Part shown: one piece after another, positions 1 to 11,419 of the stretch
How positions within the stretch are numbered: the first letter of the stretch is position 1
How the letters are laid out: every line of letters begins with the position of its first letter
DNA from: Panopea generosa
Lineage: Eukaryota; Mollusca; Bivalvia; Adapedonta; Hiatellidae
NCBI GenBank assembly: GCA_029582155.1
Contig: CM055894.1
Location: 28,805,207-28,869,206, forward strand
DNA: 64,000 nucleotides
Reading direction: 5' to 3'
Program-made: the position numbers and the translations under genes
The notes under the pieces: model-generated
Told to the model about the DNA's origin: nothing
Seen by the model: the letters and a program-made list of their open reading frames with translations, nothing else
The model's database searches: none

Positions 1-89
1 TACATGTATTCAATCTCCTTTAAAGGACCCAGTCTCCAATGTATCAACTAACCAATGCCAAGACATCGAGATGCTTGAAATAAAACCAA

Positions 90-637
90 CAAGAGTTTTT
101 GACTATTCGAATCATATTTGTCACAAAAGTACAAACTTTGATTGAGATTAATTACCAATCCAAGTAGAGTTTATCTAAATTTATCTTAAATTAAGTATAT
201 AGTAGGTCTCATAACTGCAAAACCTTTATGAAGTTTCAATCCAATACATGCAGTGGATGCTGAGAAATACACTTTAACCAGAATTTCTAAGGGAAATAAT
301 TTGCATTATATTTATGTAAGAGTTATCCAATTTAGTTATAGTAGGTTTGATGACTGGGAAGTCTTGTGTGAAGTTATGGACTCGATGGTATTTGCACGTA
401 AAACTTTAACACAGAATTTCAAGTCAAACAAGGGCAATTATTTGCATTATATTAATGCAAGAGTTACCTACTTAGTTATTGTAGTAGGTTTGAAGACTTG
501 GGGCCTTGTGTGAAGTTTCAATCCAATACATGCAATGGTTACTGAGATCATAGTAACTTGCACGCAAAACTTTAACCAAGATGTGACGGGGACGATAAGT
601 TAATTAGTTCTCTTTATTCATCAAATAGTCAATCTAA
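90..637. repeat. CAAGAG-type repeat, family 1, copy 1
   Basis: Non-coding repeat beginning CAAGAG and ending near a segment resembling CTTTATTC...AATAGTCAA. The interior has two to three copies of a unit of roughly 150-160 bp marked by phrases such as TTTGCATTATATT and CAAGAGTTA. A better copy lies at 10,411-11,305. It abuts the next repeat (family 2) directly at 638. No protein signal; the open frame at 253-513 is a by-product of the tandem unit. Confidence 0.6.
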
Positions 638-1900
638 CAAGAAGGGCCAAGATGGCCCTATATCGTTCACCTGACTGACCTTGAGTCACCCAATATAAGT
701 AGATTATGTAATTCATGTATGCTCAAAATTCCAGAAAGACAAGATGGGCAAGAAGTTAGAATTTTGATTTTGTTTTGAAGATGTAACAGATGCGTAGAAG
801 AGTTCAAACTTGGTAGAGGTTCACCCATGGTAAATGTCAGTGAAATTACATAAAAATCAGGTCAGTAGATTCTGACTAGAAGGCTTTTGAAGTTTTTACT
901 ATAGATGCTTAGTCTTTTAACTAAGATAAAAATCCAGTTCCAGCACAAAACTAACCTGTTATGTTTGAGAACAGTTTCAAACTAAAGCATCAGACTAAAC
1001 TGTTGTGCATGAAACAATCGGCAGTGCCAGCACAATAAATATTCCTATGAGTTTCAAACACAAGCCTTCCTTAAGTACATCGCTTGAAAGAATCTTTGCC
1101 GCAGTGCACTCTCCCCCAAAACAATTAAGCTCCTCCAAGATTTCAATTACACCTTGAAACTGAAAATCTTAAGCTGACTTCTTGCTGTGATGAAACTAGC
1201 TAAAATTATGGTATTGCTTTATTATGAAGTAGTAAACCATCCCTGTCTGAACAATTAAAACTCTTGACTTTTATATTCAGAAAAACATTTATTTTTAAAA
1301 TGGTTCATGATATTTGAATAATATTCAATCATTGATTATAATTGTATCATTCACTATTTTATGATGAATTATCTTTTAAAACTTATATCTAGTATAATAT
1401 TGTATAATAATAGCAAAAAAAAGTTTATTTAAAGAGTTTATTACCTCTCCTATAATAATTGCTATATACAGACAAAACAGGGATGATAATTTGACATAAA
1501 AAACTAACCCCACCCCCTGGCTGCCATGTTTTTTGAGGAATCAAGATTGCTTGAACAAACTTGGTAGAGAGTAGTTACCCAAGGAACATTTCTGTGAAAT
1601 TATTTTAAAATCGAGCCAGTAGTTTCTGACAAGAAGATTTTTTTTAGTTTTTACTATAGCTTATATAGTAAACTAACCCCACCCCCTGGCCCCCATGTTT
1701 TGTGACGAATCAAGATGGCTTGAACAAACTTGGTAGAGGCTCACCCAAGGAACATTTCTGTGAAATTGTATCAAAATTGGCCCAGTGGTTTCAGAGGAGA
1801 AGTTGTTAAAAGCTAAAAGTTAATGACGGACGACGGACGACAGACGACGGACACCAGGCGATCACAAAAGCTCACCTGTGAGCCTTTGGCTCAGGTGAGC
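638..1900 (+). repeat. CAAGAG-type repeat, family 2, copy A
   Basis: Begins CAAGAAGGGCC with a small GGGCC...GGCCC hairpin and ends in a long hairpin at about 1,870-1,900 (AGCTCACC...GGTGAGCT around a TTT loop), preceded by a GACGGACGACGG-like tract. The middle has units of about 180 bp recognisable by CCCCTGGCCGCCATG and TTGACGAATCAAGATGG. Copies B, C and D of the same family lie at 6,122, 8,395 and 31,780. Flanking bases are TAA on the left and TAAAAA on the right. Class of element unknown. Confidence 0.75.
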
Positions 1901-3989
1901 TAAAAATAAATGGAAAAAACAGAATGTCCTGTTCTCCCATAGTAATCCTATGTTAAAATCAAAGTTCCCTTACTAGGCCCCAATGGACTCGAGTCTTTTA
2001 CTTGAACCAACTTAAAAACTTTATTCATAGAGATCATTTAAACAAAATATAAACACATTTTATTTGTTGGTTCCTTAGAAGCTTCTGCTGGTCCCTTATG
2101 TATATCAAATCCTCCTTTAATGACCCAGTCTCAACTAAAGACTAAAGTTGATTAAAATAATATATCAAGATCCGTTACGAGGTGAAACTCATTTTAACGC
2201 ATTTTTAATAGGACTTTGTTGATATTTTCAACCAGTTTCATGATAAAATTGTGTTATAACAGTTGATGAATGATTGATAAATATAAATTTAATGGTATGT
2301 TACATTTTTTCCAACTGTGACCACCTAATTTTTGTTAATCATATTATGTTTTTGTGAATGAACGGTGTCAGAACAGTAAGCAGCCAATTGTTTACACCGG
2401 ATATTGTATTACTAGTGGGGTGGGTGTGGGGGGTAAGTATAAACTTCATGTTAGGTGGCAAAGAAAATCATGTGTTGATCTTGTGATGTAAAGTTCGTAA
2501 AGATGACAGACAGAGAATGTTTGCAAAACAATCCATTTTTGCCCAAATAGTCAATATATACAAAGTAATCATTTCATGATAAGTTACACTATATATTGAA
2601 AGAAAGAGAAAGAAAGACACAGTATGCCTTGTGCTATATTTCATTCCATTTACAATGTAGTAAAGTGACGGTATAACTCAATTATTAAAAGCATGGGATC
2701 AAAACATAAATCAAACTACAAAATCTATTTAAAGAGGCCTCGCCTATACATTTATGTTCACGAAATGATCCAACCGTACAGTCTGAAACTTGATGTAATT
2801 TGAAGAAATTGGTGCGATTCTTGTTACTTTCTAGAAAATAAGTGTCTATAAGTGTATTTGTGATTGATTTTAGAAATCCAAAGATTTTTTAATGTCACGC
2901 AACATGAAAAATGAAGTGTCTAATTTTCCTATCCGCACAACATTCGTGCATATTACTGTATTTATCCACATGTGCCCATTATTGCCCTTATCTGCACGAC
3001 GGTAATGCCGATATTGTTTCTTAATGGCAGGACAGGCACTCGACAAGGGATGCAAGTCACGGCAGATGGTCAAGGGGTGTAAGTATATATGGGGCATTTT
3101 CCAGCATTTTCAAAATTAGTTCAAGATTGATAGGATCTGACTCGTCAATTCATACAGAATTTTATTAAAGAGTTCAGGAACAAGCACTTTTCCTGGACAA
3201 GTTGAATGAAATTCTGTATGAATTGATGGCAAGTCTTTAAAATGGCTGCCCACACAACCTAATTGTTTCCATGGAAATAAAACTATATTCTTTAAAAAGT
3301 TTACTGTTCACATGATGCTTGTGATTTAGTTATTTTGCTTTATTAAAAAAGTATGCTCTGAATGAAAGCTTGCATATGTTTTAGAGGCCATGTTGTTGTT
3401 TTTCCATAATTTGTTTCCTATAAAAATCTAATTGCAGCTGTATAATTTACCAAATAGTTATTGCTCTTAATAAAACGTATGCCAGCGATGTATGACTAAA
3501 ATCCCTGTTATGCCTTGGACAATTCTTGTTATTCTGATGTCTTCATATGACAGCCTCCCTGGTATTGTCAGAGGGGTGTCTTGTGATGTCTTGTCTGCTG
3601 CATGTTGCATTATATTATCTTGTCTTTTGATTATTGTCATGTCTTGGCTTTTTTCCTTTTGTTTACTCCTTTCATGTCTTGTCTAATATTAATTCCCTCA
3701 ATTCTTTATTTCTCCTCATTCATGTGCTATGTAAAATGATTCTGTCATGCCGATAAGGAAAATAATCGACATGACGGTTATGCCGATAGCCTTGTCCTTG
3801 ATATTTGCCCATTTATTCTGTTATATCCAACATTCTATTCGTCTTACATATTCGTAATTGTTTTATTATAACCGGTGTTACAGTACAAATATACACGCTA
3901 ATAAAAGTATCAAAACCATGCTGTTGATTCCTTTGCAATAAAGTCCACCATCAAAAGGGTTTGCTATAGTTGCATACTGTCCACATAAG
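1901..3989. other. AT-rich stretch without a recognised gene
   Basis: No supported coding region. The first 250 bp look like decayed relatives of repeats seen elsewhere (phrases on CCCTTACTAGGCCCC). Short open frames at 2,870-3,097 and 3,492-3,686 have no recognisable motif or homologue. The only structure I can support is the 18-bp inverted repeat at 3,145-3,226. Confidence 0.5.
3145..3226. repeat. 18-bp perfect inverted repeat (hairpin)
   Basis: TCAATTCATACAGAATTT at 3,145-3,162 is the exact reverse complement of 3,209-3,226, with a 46-nt loop. The loop itself holds a second inverted pair, CAGGAA and TTCCTG. Not part of any gene I recognise. Confidence 0.75.
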
Positions 3990-5064
3990 ATGGGTTTACC
4001 GCCATTTCCCTCTTTTGATGTTGATGCAGACAAAACAAACGATGCTCACCGTTGAACAAAGTGGGTGGGGTGTTTAGAAAATTGTCGGTGCTTGTCCGTT
4101 TGAATATAACCAATGATGGGAGAAACAGGCATTACTCCTCCATTATGCTGGTGGGAGAGTGTATGACATATATGATGCTGAAAAAGGGGACAGTGCAGAA
4201 GACTATGATAATACAAAAAAAATAATCATAGACTATTTTGCCCCAAAAGTAAATACAAAGATGGAGGTTTACAAATTCCGTACATGTAAACAGAAAGACA
4301 GTCAGTCTGTAGATGAATACATAACCAAACTTAGAGCATTATCTAAAAGCTGTGGATTTGCGGATGCAGATAATGAAATCCTGCAACAAGTTATACAAAA
4401 TTGCAAATCCAATTGCCTGCGACGAAAGGCACTATTAGAGAGCCGGATAAGAAGTTGTCAGACATTCTATCAATGGGCCGTGCCATGGAGCTGGCCGATG
4501 AACAGGCAATGAAATGGAGCAACCAGCTGCACCAGTAAATGCAATTAAAATGATCAAATCATGTGAATCGTGGTTGTGGCAAAAGGTGGTCAATGGTATC
4601 TCGACATAGCCAAGGTCAACAAGGCATCATGGCACCTGATCAACCCAGTGCAGAAACTGTGGAGGTGAATATCCACATACAGGGGTATGTCCAGCCAAGG
4701 GCAAAACCTGTAATTACTGTAAAAAGCCAAATCACTTTATGAAAGTATGCTTCAAGAAAAAAGGATCAGTTAAGACAATACAGGATTATGGTGCAAAAGG
4801 CAGTCAGTCGAAAGTTCAGATGATGATTACATGTACTCTATAAAAGAAGGAAGGTCCAGAACACCCAATACTACTGTATTCATCAATAACAAATCAACAG
4901 CAATGTCTTGATAGACATCGGTTCTACAGTAAATAATCTGGATGAATCCACATACAAAAAACTAGGATGTCCCAAGCTGTCAAGACAAAACAAGCCCAAA
5001 TTGCTACCATATGGTGACAATACGGCACTCAGTCTCCATGGAAAGTGTTAATTGAACATTGAAA
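3990..5064 (+). pseudogene. Ty3-type retroelement fossil: gag to protease portion
   Basis: A gag-like segment (about 4,159-4,512) has the pattern DYFAPKVNTKMEVYKFR and SVDEYITKLRAL typical of metazoan Ty3-type gag. It is followed by a zinc-knuckle-like stretch (CNYCKKPNHFMKVC, about 4,705-4,755) and a retropepsin-like stretch. No polymerase region follows; a family 3 CAAGAG repeat begins at 5,065. No terminal repeats are visible. The element is broken in several places and looks old. Confidence 0.7.
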
Positions 5065-5366
5065 CAAGAGGCCCAAGAGGGCCTGAGGACGCTCTACTGA
5101 CTCATAGTGGCCATAGCACTTTTTGAAATTCTACTATGCAATAGAAACATCGGGGCGGGGTCATTTTAACTCTAGGGACACCATTTGAACAAATCTAACA
5201 AAACTATAGTTGGTCATCATTACCACATAAACATTTTGAAAATCTGTTGGACTGTTCATGAGAAGAAGATTTTTTAAGTTTTGGACTATTTTTAGTAATG
5301 GTGGCCATCTTGAATTTTAGATATAAAAAAAATCTTTTGTATAGTCTCCTATGCAATAGAAACATC
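5065..5366 (+). repeat. CAAGAG-type repeat, family 3, truncated copy
   Basis: Begins CAAGAGGCCCAAGAGGGCC, then GGACGCTCTACTGACTC, as in the longer copy at 11,420-13,113. The match stops at CATCCATGTG, where the pogo-type sequence begins. The terminal hairpin is absent, so this copy has lost its 3' part. Confidence 0.75.
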
Positions 5367-5415
5367 CATGTGTATAAATATACTGTATTTTATCACATCA
5401 TTCCTTAATCATGTC

Positions 5416-8070
5416 ATGAGGAAGGCATATGCCATTACAGAAAATTTCACTAGAATAAATAATGGAGAAAAACAATCAGCAGTCTCTAAACAGCTCCGAA
5501 TCGCCGAATCAACAATGTGTTGGTGGCTGAATGATGAGGAAAAACTTCAGCTTACCTCGATCAACATGGATGAATGTGGCCAGAAATATGAATGAGCCAA
5601 AGAGGCAAAAGATGCTTTTTTTTAAACTGGTTTATCCAAGAATGTGCTGAAGGGGTTCTCATCTCCAACACAAACCAGAGCTGAACAAAGATACGAGCAG
5701 CTTCAAGGCCAGTAAGGGGTGGTTTAATCGATTCAAGGGCCGCCACGGCATCATATTCAAAAGAACTGAAAAAGGGCAGCGATGTTTCCATCATATCAGC
5801 AAGGGCACACTGCTGTTTATATACATATTAAAAATGCCTGGATGATGTCTGTTCTATCTGAAGACTAGTTCCATAAACATTTTGCACCAGCACGGAAACA
5901 AAAGCTTGAGTGCGAGGCCATACAATTGATGGACCACTGCCCAGCACATCCAAGAGATGCACTCATCAGCAAAGACAAGAAAATAAATATCTTCCAATAA
6001 ACACAATATCTAAGAAACGGTCACTGGACCAAGAGCTCTTTACTACATTCAAAAGAAACTACTGACGAAAATTAATCAACAACATGCTAAATGGACAGAA
6101 GACCATCACCAAATATTTAAACAAGAGGGCCAAGATGGCCCTATATTGCTCACCAGACTGACCTTGGGTCACCCAACTTAGAAGATTATATAATACATGT
6201 ACACTCAAAATTCCAGAAAAATGAGATGGGCAAGAATTTTGATTTGTTTTGAAGATGTAACAGATGCGTAGAAGAGTTCAAACTTGGTAGAGGTTCACCC
6301 ATGGTAAATGTCAGTGAAATAACATTGAAATCAGATCAGTAGATTCTTACAAGAAGGCTTTTGAAGTTTTTACTATAGCTGCCTATATAGTAAACTAACA
6401 CCTCAGTGTGGCGGTCATGTTTTTTAACAAATCACAACGGCTCATATAAACTTGGTAAAGGGTCACCCAAGGAAAATCTCTGCGAAATTGTTTTAAAATT
6501 GATCCAGTGGTTTCTGACAAGACGATTTTTTAAGTTTTAACTATAGCTTATATAGTAAACTAACCCCATCCCATGACCACCATATTTTTTGACGAATCAC
6601 TACGGTTTGAACAAATCAAACCAGTAGTTTCTAACAGGAAGATTTTTTAAGGTTTTACTAATTAAACTTGCCCTGCCCCCTGGCCGCCATGTTTTTTGAC
6701 AAATCAAGACGGCTTGAACAAATTTGGTAGAGGGACACCCAAGGACAATTTCTGTGATATTATTTTAAAATCGAGCAAGTAGTTTTTGACAAGAAGATTT
6801 TTTAAGTTTTTACTATAGCTTATATAGTAAAATAACCCCACCCACTTGCCACCATGTTTTTTGACGAACCAATATGGGTTGAACAAACTTGGTAGAGGGT
6901 CACCCAAGGAACATTTCTGTGAAATTATTTTAAAATTGAGCCAGTACTTTCTGACAAGAAGATTTTTTAAGTTTTTACTATAGCTTATATAGTAAACTAA
7001 CCCCACCCCCTGGACGCCATGTTTTTTGACGAATAAAGATGACTTGAACAAACTTGGTAGAGGGTCACACAAGAACCGTTTCTGAGAAATTATTTTAAAA
7101 TCGAGCCCGTAGTTTTTGACAAGAAGATTTTTTAAGTTTTTACTAATTAGCTTACATAATAAACTTACCCCACCCCCTGGCCGCCATGTTTTTTGACCAA
7201 CCAAGATGACTTGAACAAACTTGGTAGAGGGTCACCCAAGGAACATTTCTGTAAATATATTTTAAAATTGAGCCAGTACTTTCTGACAAGAAGATTTTTT
7301 AAGTTTTTACTACAGCTTATATAGTAAACTATCCCCACCCCCTGGCCGCCATGTTTTTTGACGAATCAAGATGACTTGAACAAACTTGGTAGAGGGACAC
7401 CCAAGGACCATTTCTGTGATATTATTTTAAAATCGAGCCAGTAGTTTTTGACAAGAAGATTTTTTAAGTTTTTACTAATTAAACTTGCCCCGCCCCCTGG
7501 CGGCCATGTTTTTTGAAGAATCAAGATGGTTTGAACAAACATGGTAGAGTGTTACCCAAGGAACATTTCTGTAAAGTTACATCAAAATTGGTCCAGTGGT
7601 TTCAGAGAAGTTGTTAGAAGCTAAAAGTTAACGACGGACGACAGATTACGGCCAACGGCCGACGGACACCAAGTGATCACAAAAGCTATCCTGTGAGCCT
7701 TTGGCTCAGGTGAGCTTAAAAGATGAATATTAAGGATGCTAGATGAAAGGACTTGGTCCCTCATTCACCAACGATGCCAATACAAACTTCGATGGATTTA
7801 CCATAGATGTGCTTTGAACTGCTAGCTGAGCAAAACCTTGCAAATACCAGAAACTATGACGGATTCAACCCAGAAGATGTAATCGCCACTCAACAAGCTT
7901 TAGGAGATCATTTGACAACATTAGAGATCCAAGATTGGTTGAATGCTGATGATGAAACACCCACCAACTACAAGGTGACATACGACAAGATTGTAAATAG
8001 CACCAGAAATAAACCCATAGAAAATGATGTTGATGAAGATGACGACCTTGACCCATCCCCAGCTTTATAA
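5416..8070 (+). pseudogene. pogo-family (Tc1/mariner) transposase fossil, split by a repeat
   Basis: Degenerate transposase in three stretches. The N-terminus from ATG at 5,416 has a psq/CENP-B-like helix-turn-helix (INNGEKQSAVSKQLRIAEST). The region 5,690-5,800 contains a second HTH phrase on the pattern KGWFNRFKGRHGI in shifting frames. Around 5,900-6,110 a run resembles the catalytic core (DHCPAHP). The C-terminal tail lies at 7,807-8,070, with an acidic end (DVDEDDDLDPSPAL) and the EIQDWLNADDE motif usual for Tigger/pogo tails. Several frameshifts and stops are visible, so it is inactive. The family 2 repeat at 6,122-7,715 interrupts it. TIRs were not found. Confidence 0.75.
6122..7715 (+). 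repeat. CAAGAG-type repeat, family 2, copy B, inserted in the pogo fossil
   Basis: Starts CAAGAGGGCC and ends at the hairpin-distal AGGTGAGC. It carries about six interior units of roughly 180 bp (6,400-7,560). It is flanked on both sides by TTAAA (6,117-6,121 and 7,716-7,720), consistent with a target duplication within the transposase sequence. The long open frame on the minus strand at 6,704-7,204 is just the tandem unit read through and shows the same ~60-residue phrase three times. Confidence 0.8.
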
Positions 8071-8159
8071 GAAGTTATAAAGGGATAAGAAACAGCAATG
8101 AAGTGGTTCAAGAAGCAGGAGAAAGCTACAGTAGCCAACATACATTTACATTCCATGTT

Positions 8160-8388
8160 GCACTTCACCAGGGCCGAATCTTAGAAATAGATGTAAACAG
8201 ACCAAGCTGATGGAATTTTTTTACTCCCAGAGATGAGATGTAAAAAGATGTTAAAATAGATGTAAAGAGATGTGTTAAAAAAGAAAGCTGCACTTCACTT
8301 GGGCCAAGTCAAGAAATAGATGTAAAGAAATCAAGCTGACAAAGTTTTTCAATTCCAGAGATGAGATGTACAAAAGATGTAAAAGAAA
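8160..8388 (+). repeat. Two tandem copies of a ~130-bp unit downstream of the pogo fossil
   Basis: The phrase CACTTCACC...GGGCC...AGAAATAGATGTAAA...CCAGAGATGAGATGTA occurs at about 8,160 and again at about 8,290. Position suggests the pogo element's 3' untranslated part, but this is inference. No coding signal. Confidence 0.6.
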
Positions 8389-8394
8389 TAAAAA

Positions 8395-9798
8395 CAAGAG
8401 GGCCAAGATGGCCCTATATCGCTCACCTGACTGACCTTGGGTCACCCAACATAAGTAGATTATATAATACATGTACACTCAAAATTCCAGAAAGACGAGA
8501 TGGGCAAGTAGTTAGAATTTTGATTTGTTTTGAAGATGTAACAGATGCGTAGAAGAGTTCAAACTTGGTAGAGGTTCACCCATGGTAAATGTCAGTGAAA
8601 TTACATCAAAATCAGGTCAGTAGATTCTGACAAGAAGGCTTTTGAAGTTTTTACTATAGCTGCTAAGTCTTCGAACTAAGATAAAAATCCAGTTCCAGCA
8701 CAAAACTAACCTGTTATGTTTGAGAACAGTTTCAAACTAAAGCATCAGACTAAACTATTGTACATGAAACAATCCACACTTCCAGCACAATAAATATTCC
8801 TATGAGTTTCAAACACAAGCCTTCCCAAAGTCTATCGCTTGAAAGAATTTTGTCGCAGTGCACTCTCCTCCAAGATTTCAAGTACACTTTGACACTGAAA
8901 ATCTTAAGCAGACTTCTTGCTGTGATGAAACTAGCTAAAAATATGGCATTGCTTTATTATGAAGCAGTAAACCATCCCTGTCTAAACCATAAATACTCTG
9001 ACTTTTATATTCAGAAAAACACCTATTTTAAAATGGTTCATGATATATGAATAATATTATAATATTTCAATCATTGATTATAATTGTTTCATTCATCTTT
9101 TTATGATTTATTATCTTTTAAAACTTATATCTGGTATAATATTGTATAATAATAGCAAAAAAAAAAAGTTTATTTAAAGAGTTTATTACCTCTTCTTATA
9201 ATAATTGCTATATACAGACATTTATGCTATAAAACAAGGAAAGTAATTTGACATAAAACTAACCCCATTCCCTGGCTGCTTTTGACGAATCAAGATGGTT
9301 TGAAAAAACTTCGTAGAGGGTCACCCAAGAAACATTTCTGTGAAATTATTTTAAAATCGAGCCGTGAAGTTTCTGACAAGAAGATTTTTTAAGTTTTTAC
9401 AATAGCTTATATTGTAAACTAACCCTACCCCCTGGCCGCCATGTTTTTTGACGAATCAAGATTGCTTGAACAAACTTGGTAGAGGGTCACCCAAGAAATA
9501 TTTCTGTGAATTTATTTTAAAATCCAGCCAGTAGTTTCTGACAAGAAGATTTTTGAAATTTTATCTAATTAAACTTGCCCCGCCCCCTGGTGGCCATGTT
9601 TTTTGATGAATCAAGATGACTTGAACAAACTTGGTAGAGGGTGACCCAAGGAACATTTCTGTGAAGTTATATTAAAATTGGCCAGGCGGTTTCAGAGAAG
9701 TTGTTAGAAGCTAAAAGTTAACGACGGACGACAAACGACAGACGACGGACACCAGGCGAACACAAAAGTTCACCTGTGAGCCTTTGGCTCAGGTGAGC
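8395..9798 (+). repeat. CAAGAG-type repeat, family 2, copy C
   Basis: Begins CAAGAGGGCCAAGATGGCCC and ends in the AGCTCACCTG...CAGGTGAGC hairpin at about 9,765-9,798. Both sides carry TAAAAA (8,389-8,394 and from 9,799), a likely target duplication in an A-rich site. Shares with copies A and D an interior stretch around CGCAGTGCACTCTCC. No coding signal. Confidence 0.8.
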
Positions 9799-10410
9799 TA
9801 AAAATAGTATTGTAATGTATTTGATTATATATTTGTAAATCTTATATTGTAAATAATCTTTATTCATATCATATTGTATTTGATCATAAACACAAACTTA
9901 TTTATATCATTTTATTATTGTAAATAATCTTTATCTTTATTATTGTAACACTAATAGAGTTTTTACATAGACACTGTTTTTTATGAGTTAATCACATTAC
10001 CATGCAATCAATAATATTCACCTAAGAGTCAGACAGCACAATAGGTGTGAATAACCAACTTCCCCTATTTAAAGGTAAATGATCTCTATAACGAGGTCTG
10101 CATATATCGCAGTTTCATTTTGAGGAACCTCAAGATCCGCATTATAAAGAAACCCGTGTGTGCTTCGTTTTTGGCAAATGTAAGCATTCAGAATGGTCCT
10201 GCAAATACTATCACTGGAGCAGTTGCTGACTGTCCGAATGAAATTTGTATTGATGTCTAAATGTGTATCATTACTGACAGATGCAGTCAGTGTAATGATG
10301 GGTTAGAAGAGTTGAGTTAGTGTACAAATCAAGTTGTGTGAACGCTTTGCAATCGAGACTCACTGTCATGCACAAAGACTAAATTTAGCTCAGATGGATT
10401 CCATGAAAAA
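9799..10410. other. AT-rich stretch, nothing recognised
   Basis: Low-complexity AT-rich sequence with short recurring phrases (TTGTAAATAATCTTTAT occurs twice near 9,850 and 9,920). No gene, RNA or terminal repeat could be supported. Confidence 0.5.
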
Positions 10411-11305
10411 CAAGAGCTGTCGAAGGAACAGCTATTCGAATATTTGTCACAGAAGTACAAATTTGATTGTGACTGATGACAATTCCAAGCAAATAAGTAA
10501 TCTAACTTCTAAAATTGACAAAATTGAATAGGTTTTATAACTGCAATATCTTGTATGAAGCTTCATTCAAATACATGCAGTGAGTTATAAAATTTCTAAG
10601 TAAAACAAAAGGCCCTAATTTGCAAAAATATATGGCAAGAGTTATCCAACTTCATTTATTTAGTTGATTTCATGACTACAAAGCCATACTTTAAGTTTCA
10701 ATCAAATACACTGAGCAGTTGGTTGACAGTACTTCTATTCAAAATTTTAACAACATTTTCTACGTCAAACAATGGCATTAATTTGCATTATATTCATGCA
10801 AAAATTATCTAACTTAGTTATTGTAGTAAGGTTGATGACTTGAAAGGCTTGTGTAAAGTTTCAAGTCAATACAGGCATTGGTTACTGAGAAATGGACTTG
10901 ATTGTATTTGTAGCAAAACTTTAACCAGATATTCTAAGTCAAACAAAGGCAATGATTTGCATTATATTCATGCAAGAGTTGTCTAACTTAGTTACTGTAG
11001 TAGGGTTGATAACTAGAAAGCCTTGTGTAAAGTTTCAAGGCAATACATGCAACGGTTACTGGGATAGGGACTTGCATGCAAATGTTTAACCAGGATTTCT
11101 AAGTCAAACAAGGGCAATAATTTGTATTATATTCATGCAAGAGTTATCTAACTTAGTTATTGTAGTAGGGTCATGACTAGGAAGGCTTGTGTAAAGTTTT
11201 AACCTAAAACATGCAATGATTACTGAGATAGGGACTTGCATGCAAAACCAAGGTGTGACGCCTGGGTGAGTAGAATAGCTATCTTTATTCTCCGAATAGT
11301 CAAGT
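10411..11305 (+). repeat. CAAGAG-type repeat, family 1, copy 2
   Basis: Begins CAAGAGCTGTCGAAGGAACAGC, a small hairpin start, and ends near GAATAGCTATCTTTATTC followed by TCCGAATAGTCAAG. The interior has three to four units of about 150-160 bp with TTGCATTATATTCATGCA and TAGTTATTGTAGTAGGG. Relative of 90-637. Confidence 0.7.
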
Positions 11306-11419
11306 TAAAAATGAAACACTTATTAATTTCAGAGACAAATTCAGTGCATTGTATCATTTCATAACTAAAGCAGATACAGAAACGTTTAGGTAAGTTTGAA
11401 AACTGCTGATGTAAATTAA

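Noticed and set aside
253-513. Open frame of 86 codons
   Set aside because: Lies inside the tandem part of a family 1 repeat; no start context or motif, and the equivalent region at 10,900 is not open.
1870-1900. Helitron 3' end (hairpin then CTRR)
   Set aside because: The hairpin is present, but the bases after it (GAGCTAAAA), the flanking TTAAA/TAAAAA duplications and the lack of a TC start do not fit Helitron insertion between A and T.
6704-7204. 166-residue open frame on the minus strand with a threefold ~60-residue repeat
   Set aside because: It is the translation of the ~180-bp tandem unit of a family 2 repeat. The same phrase appears in copy D, and the unit length is a multiple of three by chance.
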